A DNA stretch of 64,000 bases from positions 95,109 to 159,108 of the forward strand of contig CAMXWV010000006.1 of the NCBI GenBank assembly GCA_947252755.1, in the 5' to 3' direction. The notes beneath the pieces are model-generated. The model made no database searches and was not told the origin of the DNA. It worked only from the letters and a program-made list of their open reading frames with translations. The translations under genes were made by a program, and so were the position numbers. The DNA is from an uncultured Dermabacter sp. (GTDB lineage Bacteria > Actinomycetota > Actinomycetes > Actinomycetales > Dermabacteraceae). The first letter of the stretch is position 1. Each line of letters begins with the position of its first letter. Of this stretch, positions 36,870 through 46,238 are shown piece by piece.

Positions 36870-38153
36870 ATGCTCCGATCCACTCCCCGCTCCGCGCGGG
36901 TGGGCATCACCGCACAGTTCGTGACGAACGGCGCGGTCATGTCCACCCTCATGCCGCGCCTGCCCGAGATCAAAGAGCGGTTCGCACTCAGCGACTTCGC
37001 CTTCGGCCTCATCGTGACCTCCGTGGCAGTGGGAGCCATGTGTGCTGCCCCGCTTGCGGGACCCATTGTGCGGGCGATCGGTGCGCTGCGCTGCGCGGTG
37101 CTGGGCACACTGGTGGTGGGCGCCGCAGTTGCGGCTGCTGCCTGGAGTCCGTCAGTGTGGCTGTTCGTAGTTCCGATGCTGATCGCCGGCGCTGTGGACT
37201 CCGTGGTGGACGCCGGCCAGAACGTGCACGGCCTCGCGGTGCAGCGCTGGGCGGATAAGTCGATCATCGGCTCGCTCCACGCGGGCTGGTCCGCGGGCGC
37301 TGCCGCGGGCGGTGCGATCGGTGTGTGGGCCGCTGCCTCCGGGATTCCGCTGGGGCTGCATGTGCTGATCAACAGCGTCATCGTCTGCGCGGTGGCGATC
37401 CTTGGCGCGCTGCGAGCCCGCGTCCCCGCCGAGATGGAGAAGCCGCATGCTCAGGAATCGGCGCCCGCCCACAGCGGATCAACCGAGACCGGATCAGCCG
37501 AGATCTCATCAGCGAAGAACGCGTCGGCCACAGCGACCAGCGGCCGCTCACGGATCCCGCGCCCGGCGGTGATCACGCTGCTGCTGCTCAGCCTGCTCGC
37601 TCTGTCCGGCACCCAGATCGAGGATGTTGCCAACAACTGGTCCACTCTCTATGTGGGTCGAGACCTCGCCGCGCCCGCAGCGATCGCAGGCCTTGCATTC
37701 ACCCTCACGCTGGCGGCACAGTTCGTCAGCCGCGTCCTCTCCGACCCGCTCACCGACCGTTTCGGCACGGACCGGGTGGCGCTTGCCGGCGGTCTCAGCA
37801 TCACCCTGGGCAGCCTGCTGGTGGTGTGCGCGGTGCACCCCGCAATGGGCATCATCGGCTTCATGCTTGCGGGCCTCGGATCGGGACCACTGGTCCCAGC
37901 CGCGTTCGCCGGCGCGGATGCCACCCCCGGCATTCCGCACGGCACGGGAGTGGCGTTCGTGGGCTGGCTGATGCGCCTGGGCTTCTTGGCCACAAGCCCC
38001 CTGATCGGCGCGATCTCCTCCGCCTCCAGCCTCCGCATCGCGCTGCTGGTGCCAGTGCTGGCGGGACTGGTGGCCGTGTGGATCACCGGCCGACGCGTTC
38101 TCGCCGAACGCAGGCTGATCGGACTACGACTATCGGCTGATGCCGCCGAATGA
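36870..38153 (+). CDS. MFS transporter
   Basis: A protein of 427 residues from the ATG at 36870; the frame is open back to 36447 but that part lies antisense to the acetyltransferase gene. About 12 hydrophobic segments are seen, with a hydrophilic central loop at about 188-230 that is rich in Ser, Ala and Glu. The loop between helices 2 and 3 and the motif LSDPLTDRFGTDRVALAGG (a GxxxDRxGRR-like loop between helices 8 and 9) are typical of the superfamily. It most resembles uncharacterised sugar or drug transporters. No strong ribosome site is visible. Confidence 0.8.
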   Translation: MLRSTPRSARVGITAQFVTNGAVMSTLMPRLPEIKERFALSDFAFGLIVTSVAVGAMCAAPLAGPIVRAIGALRCAVLGTLVVGAAVAAAAWSPSVWLFVVPMLIAGAVDSVVDAGQNVHGLAVQRWADKSIIGSLHAGWSAGAAAGGAIGVWAAASGIPLGLHVLINSVIVCAVAILGALRARVPAEMEKPHAQESAPAHSGSTETGSAEISSAKNASATATSGRSRIPRPAVITLLLLSLLALSGTQIEDVANNWSTLYVGRDLAAPAAIAGLAFTLTLAAQFVSRVLSDPLTDRFGTDRVALAGGLSITLGSLLVVCAVHPAMGIIGFMLAGLGSGPLVPAAFAGADATPGIPHGTGVAFVGWLMRLGFLATSPLIGAISSASSLRIALLVPVLAGLVAVWITGRRVLAERRLIGLRLSADAAE

Positions 38154-38230
38154 AGTGCCCACTTGAGACGGATGCCTCCGCACCTCCTGAACTGGAACGA
38201 TGAACACGTCATCTATTCCGAAGGAGAATC

Positions 38231-38968
38231 ATGAGCACGCCTCAATCCACCGTTCCACCCGCTTCAGCGCCTGCCGCTGCGCAAGTCGAAGGCATCGGCC
38301 TGGTCAAGACCTACGGCTCCGGGGATAGCACCGTGCACGCCCTGCGCGGTGTTGACATCGCCATCGAAAAGGGCCGATTCACCTCGATCATGGGCGCTTC
38401 CGGCTCCGGCAAGTCCACCCTGCTGCATATGCTCGCCGGCCTCGACTCCCTCACGGAGGGTCGTGTGCTCGTGGAGGGCCAGGACATCACGCAGCTGTCC
38501 GATGCGGGACTGACGAAGCTGCGCCGCGAGCGCATCGGCTTCGTATTCCAGTCCTTCAACCTGCTGCCGATGCTCACCGCGGAACAGAACATTCTGCTGC
38601 CGCTGGAGCTCGCCGGGCAGAAGCCAGACCGAAACTGGTTCACCACCGTGGTGAACCGCTTCGGCCTGCAGGAACGGCTCGATCACCTGCCCTCGCAGAT
38701 GTCCGGCGGCCAGGTTCAGCGCACCGCGATCGCGCGCGCCCTGGTCTCCCAGCCGGCCGTGGTGTTCGCTGATGAGCCCACCGGCAACCTCGACTCCGCC
38801 ACCACCGATGAGGTGCTGGACTTCCTGCGGCTCAGCGTGGACGAGTTCGGTCAGACGGTTGTCATGGTGACGCATGAGCGCGAAGCCGCCGAACGCGCAG
38901 ATCGCATCATCACGATGGCGGACGGCCAGATCATCGCGGACGAGCCGATCGTGCACGGGGGTCGCTGA
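38231..38968 (+). CDS. ABC transporter ATP-binding protein (MacB/LolD type)
   Basis: A protein of 245 residues. Walker A is GASGSGKST near 55-63, the signature is MSGGQVQRTAIARAL near 157-171 and Walker B is AVVFADEPTGNLDS near 176-189. The lack of membrane helices and the type of signature put it in the LolD/MacB branch that partners FtsX-like permeases. AAGGAG precedes the ATG. It lies two bases before the permease gene. Confidence 0.94.
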   Translation: MSTPQSTVPPASAPAAAQVEGIGLVKTYGSGDSTVHALRGVDIAIEKGRFTSIMGASGSGKSTLLHMLAGLDSLTEGRVLVEGQDITQLSDAGLTKLRRERIGFVFQSFNLLPMLTAEQNILLPLELAGQKPDRNWFTTVVNRFGLQERLDHLPSQMSGGQVQRTAIARALVSQPAVVFADEPTGNLDSATTDEVLDFLRLSVDEFGQTVVMVTHEREAAERADRIITMADGQIIADEPIVHGGR

Positions 38969-38970
38969 TC

Positions 38971-41556
38971 ATGGCACGCTCAATCAAACTGCAGCCCGCG
39001 CGCCGTCAGGGCGCCGCGATGGTCACCGTGGCGCTCGCCTCCGCGTTCGTCTCGATCGTGATCCTCGCCATCGTCTTCCTCAATTCCGTGATGGCCGCCC
39101 AGCTTGAAGGGCAGCACGCGTCGGTGGACGTGACCGCATCCTCGACCCCCGTGGGTGAGGGCCCGAACGCGCCCTCTGATCCGGACGCACAGCCGGCGCC
39201 TGCCGCGGTCACTCCGGATCAGGTGAAGCAGCTGCCCGGCGTCACGGAGGCATGGACCAACCCGGAGTACACCTATGTGAAGGTGGTGTCCGACGCATCC
39301 TCCGTCAACACTGAGGATCCCTACGCCACCAAGGGCGCATTCATGGAAGCCACCGTGGCAAAGCCCGGCAATGACCCCACGATCACCATCGCTGAAGGCA
39401 GGCTGCCATCAGCGAAGAACGAGGTGCTGGTGGATTCCGCCTACGCCAAGGACAACGGCGTGGGTGTGGGTGACACCGTGCTGATCCAGCCGGAGTACGG
39501 CGGCGACCCGATCAGCTTCACCATCTCCGGTATCCGGGACACCCCTGCCGCTGCGCTTCTTGAGCCGGCGCCGCTGATCTTCACTCTTGACGGTGTCAAG
39601 CAGCTGGCGCTGGAGGACGTCGCTGCAACAACCTGGCCGGTGTACGCCCGTGTGGCGCCCGATGCGAAGCCGAGCGATGTTGCCGCTGCAGGCACCGCCA
39701 AGGGCCTTTACATGCAGACGAGCGACGAGATCCGCAAGAGCAACGACCAGATGAAGCTGCAGATGGCGGTCACGCTGTCCGCAGTGTTCGGAGCGTTCGT
39801 GGCGGTGGCGCTGGTGACCTCCGCGCTGGTGGTGGCAAACACCTTCGCCGTGACGGTGGCGCAGCGCCGCCGGTCCTTCGCTCTGCTTCGTGCACTCGGC
39901 TCCACCCGCGCCCAGGTGGTGCGCGTGGTGCTGAAGGATGCGATGATCGTGGGCCTGGTCGGTGCAGCGGTCGGTGTGGCGCTCGCGTACGCCCTGGCCA
40001 CGATCGGACTGATCACGCTGCGCTCGCTTTACAGCACGGCGATTCCGATGGTGCCGCCCTTCTCGCTGACGGCGATCATCGTGCCGCTGCTCCTGGGCAC
40101 CCTGATGACCATGGTTGCGGGCCTGGTGCCGGCGTTCTCCGCCACCAAGGTGCGCCCGGTTGAGGCGATGCGCCCCATCGAAGCAACCCACGGCAAGGGT
40201 GCGGGAGTGATCCGCACGGTGCTGGCAGGCCTGGCGATGCTCGTGGGCCTGGTGCTGATGATCGCGGCGTTCATGCTCGCGCTGAACAACGCCCCCACCA
40301 TCGATTCGGAATTCAGCTCCGTGCCGCTGCTGCTGGGCATTCTCGGCGCCTCGCTGACCATGCTCGGCATCGTGATGGGCACGCTCGTGATCGTGCCGTT
40401 CGCACTGCGCATGATCGGTGCGGTGACCGGACGCATCGGCGGAGTGCCCGGGCGGTTCGCCGCTCTCAATGCGGGCCGTCACCCGCGCCGCAGCGCAGCA
40501 ACCGTCGTAGCGCTGGTGATCGGCACCGCTCTCATGACCACGATGGCGGTGGGCGCTGCCACGGCGGAGAAGTCCGTGCTGGCCGAGCTCAACGAGTCCG
40601 CACCGGTGGATGTGGTGGCAGCGGCGCCGTTCTACACGGACCAGACCTCGAAGGATCTGGCCGCCGTGAGCGGCATCGACCGGGCAGTGTCCGGACTTGC
40701 CACTGACGTGACGCTGAAAGGCAAGGAGTCACCGATGACGGTGATCGGGATGGAACCGGCTGACTTTGCTGCCGTGTCCCACCTGGAGGGTGTGGATCGG
40801 GAGCTGAAGGACGGCGAAATCCTGGTGGGCAAGTCCCGTGCCGAACAGTTCAACCTCAAGGACGGGGACACGATCACCGGCTCGAGCGGCGGCACCGCAA
40901 CGGTCCGGGTGTACAAGGACATGTCGATGAGCCTGACCACTCCGGCCACGGTGAAGCAGCTGGATGACAGTCCTGCTGTGTCAGTGCTCGGCAAATTCCT
41001 GCCGAAGGACAGCCCGCAGCGCAAGGACACGGATATCATCACCATGTCCACGGAGATCCAGGGCGTGCTGAATCCCGACGATGCGGAAGAGCCAACGCTG
41101 ATGGGAGAGATGCGCGGCGTTGAACGAGAGCTCATCTCCAGCATGATCAATGGTCTGCTGATCTTCGTGACCGTGATGCTTGCGGTGGCGGTGATCGTGG
41201 CACTGGTGGGCGTGATGAACACGCTCAGCCTGTCCGTGGTGGAGCGCACCGGTGAGAACGCGCTGCTGCGGGCACTGGGCACCTCGGCCGCGCAGATCCG
41301 GGCGATGCTTGCCTGGGAGGGTGTGATCATGTCCTTCCTGGGCGCCCTGATCGGCGTGGGAGCCGGCATTGTGTTCGGCCTGGTGGGTGCGCGGGTGGTG
41401 ATCCCTGCCTACACCCAGTACCAGCCGGGGGTGCCTTGGCTCCTGCTGCTGGGCGTGGCCGTGCTCGCCCTGATCGCCGGGCTGGTTGCCTCGGTGCTGC
41501 CGGGCCGCACCGCGGCAAAGGTGCAGCCGGCGGCAGCCCTGGCGAACCGAGAGTAG
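38971..41556 (+). CDS. ABC transporter permease, FtsX/MacB type, two FtsX domains
   Basis: A protein of 861 residues. An N-terminal helix (about 18-42) leads to an extracytoplasmic MacB-like domain (about 43-255), then three helices of the first FtsX unit, a fourth helix near 415, the second extracytoplasmic domain (about 530-715) and the last three helices, ending in PGRTAAKVQPAAALANRE. The ARRLRALGS-like loops (LLRALGSTRAQVVRVVLKD and LLRALGTSAAQIRAML) contact the ATPase. Such systems usually act mechanically on the envelope or export peptides and lipids rather than import solutes. The substrate is unknown. Confidence 0.9.
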   Translation: MARSIKLQPARRQGAAMVTVALASAFVSIVILAIVFLNSVMAAQLEGQHASVDVTASSTPVGEGPNAPSDPDAQPAPAAVTPDQVKQLPGVTEAWTNPEYTYVKVVSDASSVNTEDPYATKGAFMEATVAKPGNDPTITIAEGRLPSAKNEVLVDSAYAKDNGVGVGDTVLIQPEYGGDPISFTISGIRDTPAAALLEPAPLIFTLDGVKQLALEDVAATTWPVYARVAPDAKPSDVAAAGTAKGLYMQTSDEIRKSNDQMKLQMAVTLSAVFGAFVAVALVTSALVVANTFAVTVAQRRRSFALLRALGSTRAQVVRVVLKDAMIVGLVGAAVGVALAYALATIGLITLRSLYSTAIPMVPPFSLTAIIVPLLLGTLMTMVAGLVPAFSATKVRPVEAMRPIEATHGKGAGVIRTVLAGLAMLVGLVLMIAAFMLALNNAPTIDSEFSSVPLLLGILGASLTMLGIVMGTLVIVPFALRMIGAVTGRIGGVPGRFAALNAGRHPRRSAATVVALVIGTALMTTMAVGAATAEKSVLAELNESAPVDVVAAAPFYTDQTSKDLAAVSGIDRAVSGLATDVTLKGKESPMTVIGMEPADFAAVSHLEGVDRELKDGEILVGKSRAEQFNLKDGDTITGSSGGTATVRVYKDMSMSLTTPATVKQLDDSPAVSVLGKFLPKDSPQRKDTDIITMSTEIQGVLNPDDAEEPTLMGEMRGVERELISSMINGLLIFVTVMLAVAVIVALVGVMNTLSLSVVERTGENALLRALGTSAAQIRAMLAWEGVIMSFLGALIGVGAGIVFGLVGARVVIPAYTQYQPGVPWLLLLGVAVLALIAGLVASVLPGRTAAKVQPAAALANRE

Positions 41557-41563
41557 GACGGTG

Positions 41564-41598
41564 CGGGGCTGCGGGGCGGGGCTCGCCCCGCAGCCCCG
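41564..41598 (+). terminator. Terminator after the FtsX-type ABC operon
   Basis: A 15-bp perfect stem (41564-41578 with 41584-41598) around a five-base loop begins eight bases after the permease stop. No U-tract follows. Confidence 0.75.
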
Positions 41599-41655
41599 GG
41601 CCCTGGCCTCGGCCCGCCCCGGCGTTCGGCCCCGGCGTTCGTCCCCGGCCCTCTC

Positions 41656-41714
41656 GCAGAACGTGAGTTTTGTGCGGTATTCAGCCCGAATAGCGCACAA
41701 AACTCACGTTTTGC
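41656..41714. repeat. 59-bp imperfect palindrome, probable intergenic repeat element
   Basis: Two 21-base arms (41656-41676 and 41694-41714) are complementary with one mismatch; the inner TATTC/GAATA also pair, leaving a five-base loop AGCCC. The A/T-richer core (GTGAGTTTTGTGCG) stands out from the GC-rich surroundings. It lies between convergent genes, after the ABC terminator. It could be a second terminator, but the shape is more like a dispersed REP/RAYT-type palindrome. Only one copy is seen in this window. Confidence 0.6.
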
Positions 41715-41786
41715 ATTCCTGATGAAGGGGGGTGCCGCCGAGCGCAACGTCTGCCGCCGCCGCTCAGCGCAACTCCAGCGCCGCTC

Positions 41787-42818
41787 TCAAGCGCCGACGA
41801 GCGCCTCATCCACGCGGTCAAGCACCCGTTCCACCAGCGCTTCCAGATCCTCAACGCGATACTCGGGCCACCCGTGCAGCTCCCGACGCCACGTGGGATC
41901 AACCGCATTCGCCCCGAGCGCTGCCCCCACGAGGGCACCCGCGGTGCAGGCCACGGTGTCCGTGTCGAAGCCTGCTCGCACTGATCGGTCGAGCACGGCT
42001 GACAGAAAGGCACGCTGCGCGAATTTGTCCGCTGGCACATCGCCGGCGCTGGTGATTGCTGCGCAGGCAGCTTGGAAGGTGTGCACCACCCAGCCGTCGC
42101 GAGCGAAATAGGACGGGGGTGTGTCTGCTGCTTCCGCAATCCGGGCACGCCAGGCGTCACGGCGGTCCGCGGGCAGGTGCGAAAGGCCCGCGTCGAACGC
42201 GATCTGCCCGGTAAAAATGGCGTGTCGGACCGCGTGGGCCCAGAGCACGGCAGCATCCGCAGCAGCCGGATCCACATGGGTGAGCCGGGTGGTGGCCAGC
42301 ACCGTTTCGGTGAACCGGCCCGGCTCAAGATGCAGACTGCCGGGAACGATCGCGTGGGTGCGCATAAGTGCGCCGTTGCCTGCGGTGAGATGTCCGCTCT
42401 CGTAGATCGCGCGGGCTGCGGCTTCGAAGTCCGTTCGATCCGGAACGGGCCGACCGTCCTGCGCTGCGCTGTTCACCGCACGGGAGATCACATCCGAGGT
42501 GAGCTGGCCGATATCCGTGGTGTTGAGCGACCAGGCGTGCCAGCCCACCGCGATGCTATCGAGCGCGTCGGGAGAGCTGAGGGCGGCGCCGGGAAGGAGC
42601 TCAGCGGCCACCTCGAGGATCACAATGCCCATGGAGGTTTCATCGGTCCACTCCGCCGGCTCCCAGCCGAGCATGCCGCCGCCCACCATGGCCACCTCTT
42701 CACTGGGTGCGATGGGCGGTTGGAACTCATAGGGCGCTCCGAGCGCATCCCCCGCCGCCGCGCCGATCACAGCGCCCAGTGCACGCAGTCGCTGATCGGC
42801 GGTGAGGACTGGGGCCAT
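41787..42818 (-). CDS. ADP-ribosylglycohydrolase family protein
   Basis: A protein of 343 residues from the ATG at 42816-42818, which has GAGGAA upstream; an in-frame extension to 43034 has no such support. The family elements are GAAAGDALGAPYEF near 17-30, the metal-binding TDETSM near 60-65 (usually TDDTxM) and GFDTDTVACTAGALVGA near 280, whose aspartates complete the two-metal site. Members remove ADP-ribose from proteins or related conjugates. No partner ADP-ribosyltransferase is nearby. It is divergent from the membrane protein that follows. Confidence 0.88.
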   Translation of the reverse strand: MAPVLTADQRLRALGAVIGAAAGDALGAPYEFQPPIAPSEEVAMVGGGMLGWEPAEWTDETSMGIVILEVAAELLPGAALSSPDALDSIAVGWHAWSLNTTDIGQLTSDVISRAVNSAAQDGRPVPDRTDFEAAARAIYESGHLTAGNGALMRTHAIVPGSLHLEPGRFTETVLATTRLTHVDPAAADAAVLWAHAVRHAIFTGQIAFDAGLSHLPADRRDAWRARIAEAADTPPSYFARDGWVVHTFQAACAAITSAGDVPADKFAQRAFLSAVLDRSVRAGFDTDTVACTAGALVGAALGANAVDPTWRRELHGWPEYRVEDLEALVERVLDRVDEALVGA

Positions 42819-43007
42819 GGTGCATTTCCTCGTCATCAACAGGGGTTTCGTCCGATTCCATGCTTGCACAGGAGGCTCAGTGAGACCCGAGAATCCCCTG
42901 CCTGCGCATGAGCATCTCCGTTGGGTCCGCCACCCGCTCCCTGGAGGATCCGTCCGCGACCGCACGCGGCGGCTATGGTTGTGGACGATCCGCGCGAAGG
43001 AGAACGA

Positions 43008-43829
43008 GTGTCCACTCACGCATCTGCTGACCACGTGACCGATCCGCAGACGAACGCATGCTCATGCGGCAGCGACCACGATCACGGCCCAACCGGCGCC
43101 GACATCGTGCAGTCCCTCGGCAAGGGGTTTGCGGTGCTGTCCATCCTGATCCCGGTGCTCGCCGTGGTGCTGCTGCTGATGGGCCTGATCCTCACGCCGT
43201 CCTCTCCGCTGGTGATCCTGCTGGGCCTGACGCTGGGTCTGGCACATATCGCCGTGGTGATCGCACTGTCTGCGGTGACGCAGAAGATCTCCGGTGATCT
43301 GGCGAACTCCCCCACCCTGCTGGTGGCGCGGGTGGCACTGGAGGAGGTGCTGCGTCTGGCGGTGGTGCTGATCGCACTGGTCATGTTCACGGCCGAGCCG
43401 CGAGCAGCGCTGGGCCTGTGGGTGGGCCTGGGCGCCATGGCCGTGTGGGCGGTGCTGACCACTGCGCAGGTGGTGTTCGCGCGAAAACGCATCCTCAAAC
43501 CGGGTGAATGGTCGAAGAACACCGTGCTCAGCGTGCTGAATGAGAAGATCTCCGTGAAGCGCGCGATGCTGATGCGCTTCCTGGACGTGGCAGCGGTGCT
43601 GCTGTTTCAGGTGGGCGCTACGGTTCTGGTGGCGGCGGCGCCGATCATGACGGCGGCAACGTGTGTGCTGTCGCTTGCGTCGGGCTTCTCCACCCTGGTG
43701 GTTCAGCGCTACTCGAGCCAGCGCCGCGCACGCTCCCCGTGGGTGTGGGCGCCGATCGGCATTGCTGCGCTGGTGTCGGTGCTGGCGGCGTCGCTGGTGC
43801 TGGTGCCCACCGCTCTCGCAATCCATTAG
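43008..43829 (+). CDS. Multi-pass membrane protein of unknown function
   Basis: A protein of 273 residues from the GTG at 43008, chosen because GAAGGAGA (42996-43003) precedes it. The N-terminus is His-, Cys- and Asp-rich (ACSCGSDHDHG near residues 17-27) and may bind metal. Six or seven hydrophobic segments follow. The topology and length recall the YhfC-type membrane proteins, but I cannot assign a family with confidence. The gene stands between ADP-ribosylglycohydrolase and M13 peptidase genes; no functional link is evident. Confidence 0.7.
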   Translation: MSTHASADHVTDPQTNACSCGSDHDHGPTGADIVQSLGKGFAVLSILIPVLAVVLLLMGLILTPSSPLVILLGLTLGLAHIAVVIALSAVTQKISGDLANSPTLLVARVALEEVLRLAVVLIALVMFTAEPRAALGLWVGLGAMAVWAVLTTAQVVFARKRILKPGEWSKNTVLSVLNEKISVKRAMLMRFLDVAAVLLFQVGATVLVAAAPIMTAATCVLSLASGFSTLVVQRYSSQRRARSPWVWAPIGIAALVSVLAASLVLVPTALAIH

Positions 43830-43922
43830 GCCGCGGGCGTCCCACTCCCCCGCGCACACAACACCCCATTCACACGTGGCCGCCGTGGTCGGCCGACGCG
43901 TTCCCGCTTCGAAGGAGACAGC

Positions 43923-45911
43923 ATGAACACCCCCTCCCAGTCCGGCCTTGACCTCTCTCAGATCGACGACTCGGTCCGCGTGCAGGATGACCTGTTCGGC
44001 TATGTCAACGGAACCTGGCTGCGGGAGCATGAGATAGCGCCGGATAAGTCTGGGGAGAGTGAGTTCACGCGTCTGCTGGATGTGTCCGAGGAGCGGGTGC
44101 GCGGCATCATCGAGGACTGCGCACGCCAGAACGAGCCCGTCTCCCACACGGATCTGCTGATCGGCCAGCTGTTCACCCAGTTCATGGATGAAACCTCGGT
44201 GAACGCTGCCGGGGCCGCTCCGCTGCGCGAGCGTCTCGAGGAGATTCTGGGCGCTGAGGACCGTGAGGCGATCACCCGCGTGATGGCAGCGCCGGAGTCC
44301 CCGAACGGGGTGATTGTGGCGGGCGTCTGGCATGATCCGAATGATTCGCTCTCGACTATTCTGCACATCCATCAAGGCGGGCTCGGCCTGCCGGATGAGT
44401 CCTACTATCGTGAGGAGCATTTCGCGCCGATCCGCGAGGCGTACGTGCAGTACCTGACCGCTCTCGCTGAGCATGCAGAGCTAGCGGGCAGGGCTGGCCT
44501 GCCGGAGGGTGATGCGGCCCATCTCGCCGAGATCGTGATGGACCTGGAAACCCGCATCGCACAGCAGCACGTGAATGTGGTGCGCTTGCGTGACACGGAG
44601 CGGTCCACCAACCCGATGAGCGGTCAAGAGCGCCAGGATGCATTCCCGGCGTTTGCGTGGGAGGTGTTCTTCGAGTCGATCGGCACCCGGCCCGAGTGGG
44701 TGGAAAGCGTCAACGTGCGCCAGCCGGAATATCTGGCCGGCATCAACGACCTCTGGGCGGATGAGCCGCTGGAGAATCTGCGCGCATGGCTTGCGCTGCA
44801 CAGTGCGGATGCTGCGGCCCCGTACCTCTCACAGGAGTTCGCGGATGCGCACTTCAGGTTCCATGGCGCCACGCTGCGCGGCACTCCGCAGCAGCGGGAG
44901 CGCTGGAAGCGGGCGGTTGCGTTCGTGGAAGGCGCGCTCGGAGAGGCGATCGGCCAGAAGTATGTTGAGCGCTACTTCCCGCCGGCGGCGAAGGCTCGCA
45001 TGGAGGAGCTGGTGGCCGCGCTGATCGACGCGTACCGCCGCTCCATCACCACGCTGGAGTGGATGACCCCCGCCACCCGCGAGAAAGCTCTGGAGAAGCT
45101 GGAGGCGTTCACGCCGAAGATCGGCTACCCGGTGAAGTGGCGGGACTATTCGGGTCTGCAGCGTGATCAGCGCTCCCTTCTGCAACAGCACTATGCGGTG
45201 CTGCGGCATGAGCACGCGTTCCACATGGCCAAGCTGGGCGCGCCAGTCGATCCAGACGAGTGGCATATGACCCCGCAGACCGTGAACGCGTACTACAACC
45301 CGGGCGCGAATGAGATCGTGTTCCCCGCCGCGATCCTGCAGCCGCCGTATTTCGGTCTGGACAGCGATGATGCGGTGAACTTCGGCGGCATCGGAGCGGT
45401 GATCGGCCACGAGATCGGCCACGGGTTCGATGATCAGGGCTCGAAGTATGACGGGGCCGGCAACCTGAAGTCCTGGTGGACTGATGAGGACCGCACCGAG
45501 TTCGAGAAGCGCACCGGGTCGCTGATTGATGACTACTCCGCGATGAGCCCGCGCCAGCTGAGCGATGAGCACCATGTGAATGGAGCGTTCACGATCGGTG
45601 AGAACATCGGGGATCTGGGCGGTCTCTCTATTGCGCTCGACGCGTACAAGCACGTGGCGGGGGACGCTGCGTATGAGGAGATCGACGGTTTCACCGGCAT
45701 CCAGCGCCTGCTGCTCGCCTGGGGCGTGGTGTGGCGTGCGAAGTACCGCGATGAGGAGGCGATCCGCCGCCTTGCGATCGATCCGCACTCCCCTGCCGAG
45801 TTCCGCGCCAATGGCGTGGTTCGCCACATCGATGATTTCTACGACGTGTTCGACGTGAAAGCCGGGGACGCGATGTTCCTTGCTCCGGAAAAGCGCGTCA
45901 GCATCTGGTGA
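43923..45911 (+). CDS. pepO: M13 family metallopeptidase (neprilysin/PepO-like)
   Basis: A protein of 662 residues, full length for PepO. The zinc site is H496-E497-x2-H500 in VIGHEIGHGFDDQG, the third ligand is the glutamate of GENIGDLGG about 60 residues later, and the substrate-binding NAYYNPGANEIVFPAAILQPP (key NAYYNP) is present. It cleaves short peptides. No signal peptide or membrane anchor is seen, so it is probably cytoplasmic like other bacterial PepO. GAAGGAGA lies just before the ATG. Confidence 0.95.
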   Translation: MNTPSQSGLDLSQIDDSVRVQDDLFGYVNGTWLREHEIAPDKSGESEFTRLLDVSEERVRGIIEDCARQNEPVSHTDLLIGQLFTQFMDETSVNAAGAAPLRERLEEILGAEDREAITRVMAAPESPNGVIVAGVWHDPNDSLSTILHIHQGGLGLPDESYYREEHFAPIREAYVQYLTALAEHAELAGRAGLPEGDAAHLAEIVMDLETRIAQQHVNVVRLRDTERSTNPMSGQERQDAFPAFAWEVFFESIGTRPEWVESVNVRQPEYLAGINDLWADEPLENLRAWLALHSADAAAPYLSQEFADAHFRFHGATLRGTPQQRERWKRAVAFVEGALGEAIGQKYVERYFPPAAKARMEELVAALIDAYRRSITTLEWMTPATREKALEKLEAFTPKIGYPVKWRDYSGLQRDQRSLLQQHYAVLRHEHAFHMAKLGAPVDPDEWHMTPQTVNAYYNPGANEIVFPAAILQPPYFGLDSDDAVNFGGIGAVIGHEIGHGFDDQGSKYDGAGNLKSWWTDEDRTEFEKRTGSLIDDYSAMSPRQLSDEHHVNGAFTIGENIGDLGGLSIALDAYKHVAGDAAYEEIDGFTGIQRLLLAWGVVWRAKYRDEEAIRRLAIDPHSPAEFRANGVVRHIDDFYDVFDVKAGDAMFLAPEKRVSIW

Positions 45912-46088
45912 GCTGAGCTCTGCCGGGCGGTCTCTGATCCGACGCGGGCGCTGGTCCGATGGGGGCGCTGCACATAGTCCCGGGCTGTGCCTCGCAGGAG
46001 ACGCGGTCACCCCGGCGGTGCGCGGCTCAGCGGAGTGTGACGGATTCGCCAGCGCACGGGCGGTGGCGTAGTCTTTCCGCGTCATCTT

Positions 46089-46173
46089 CGACAGGGGAGC
46101 ACCGCCCGGTGCTGAGAGTGCGCAGAGCGCAGACCCTCGAACCTGATCCGGGTCATTCCGGCGGAGGGAGTCG
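46089..46173 (+). ncRNA. TPP (THI-box) riboswitch
   Basis: The conserved parts are all present in order: ACAGGGGAGC, the GCTGAGAGTGCGC core, ACCCTCGAACCTGATCCGGGTCATTCCGGCGGAGGGA with the CTGAGA and ACCTGATC-type boxes. It lies 66 bases upstream of ykoE, which encodes the thiamine-precursor transporter. The downstream hairpin at 46212-46229 suggests control of translation. Confidence 0.95.
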
Positions 46174-46211
46174 AGATTTCTCCCGGCGGCCGCGCCTGCG
46201 GCAGTGCCGGC

Positions 46212-46229
46212 CCTTTCCACGAGGAAAGG
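46212..46229 (+). promoter_or_regulatory. Ribosome-site sequestering hairpin of the TPP riboswitch
   Basis: CCTTTCC (46212-46218) pairs with GGAAAGG (46223-46229) around the loop ACGA. The right arm contains the Shine-Dalgarno sequence of ykoE (GGAAAGGAG, nine bases before the ATG). When TPP is bound, this small stem would hide the ribosome site; this mechanism is inferred from the layout. Confidence 0.65.
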
Positions 46230-46238
46230 AGAAACGAG

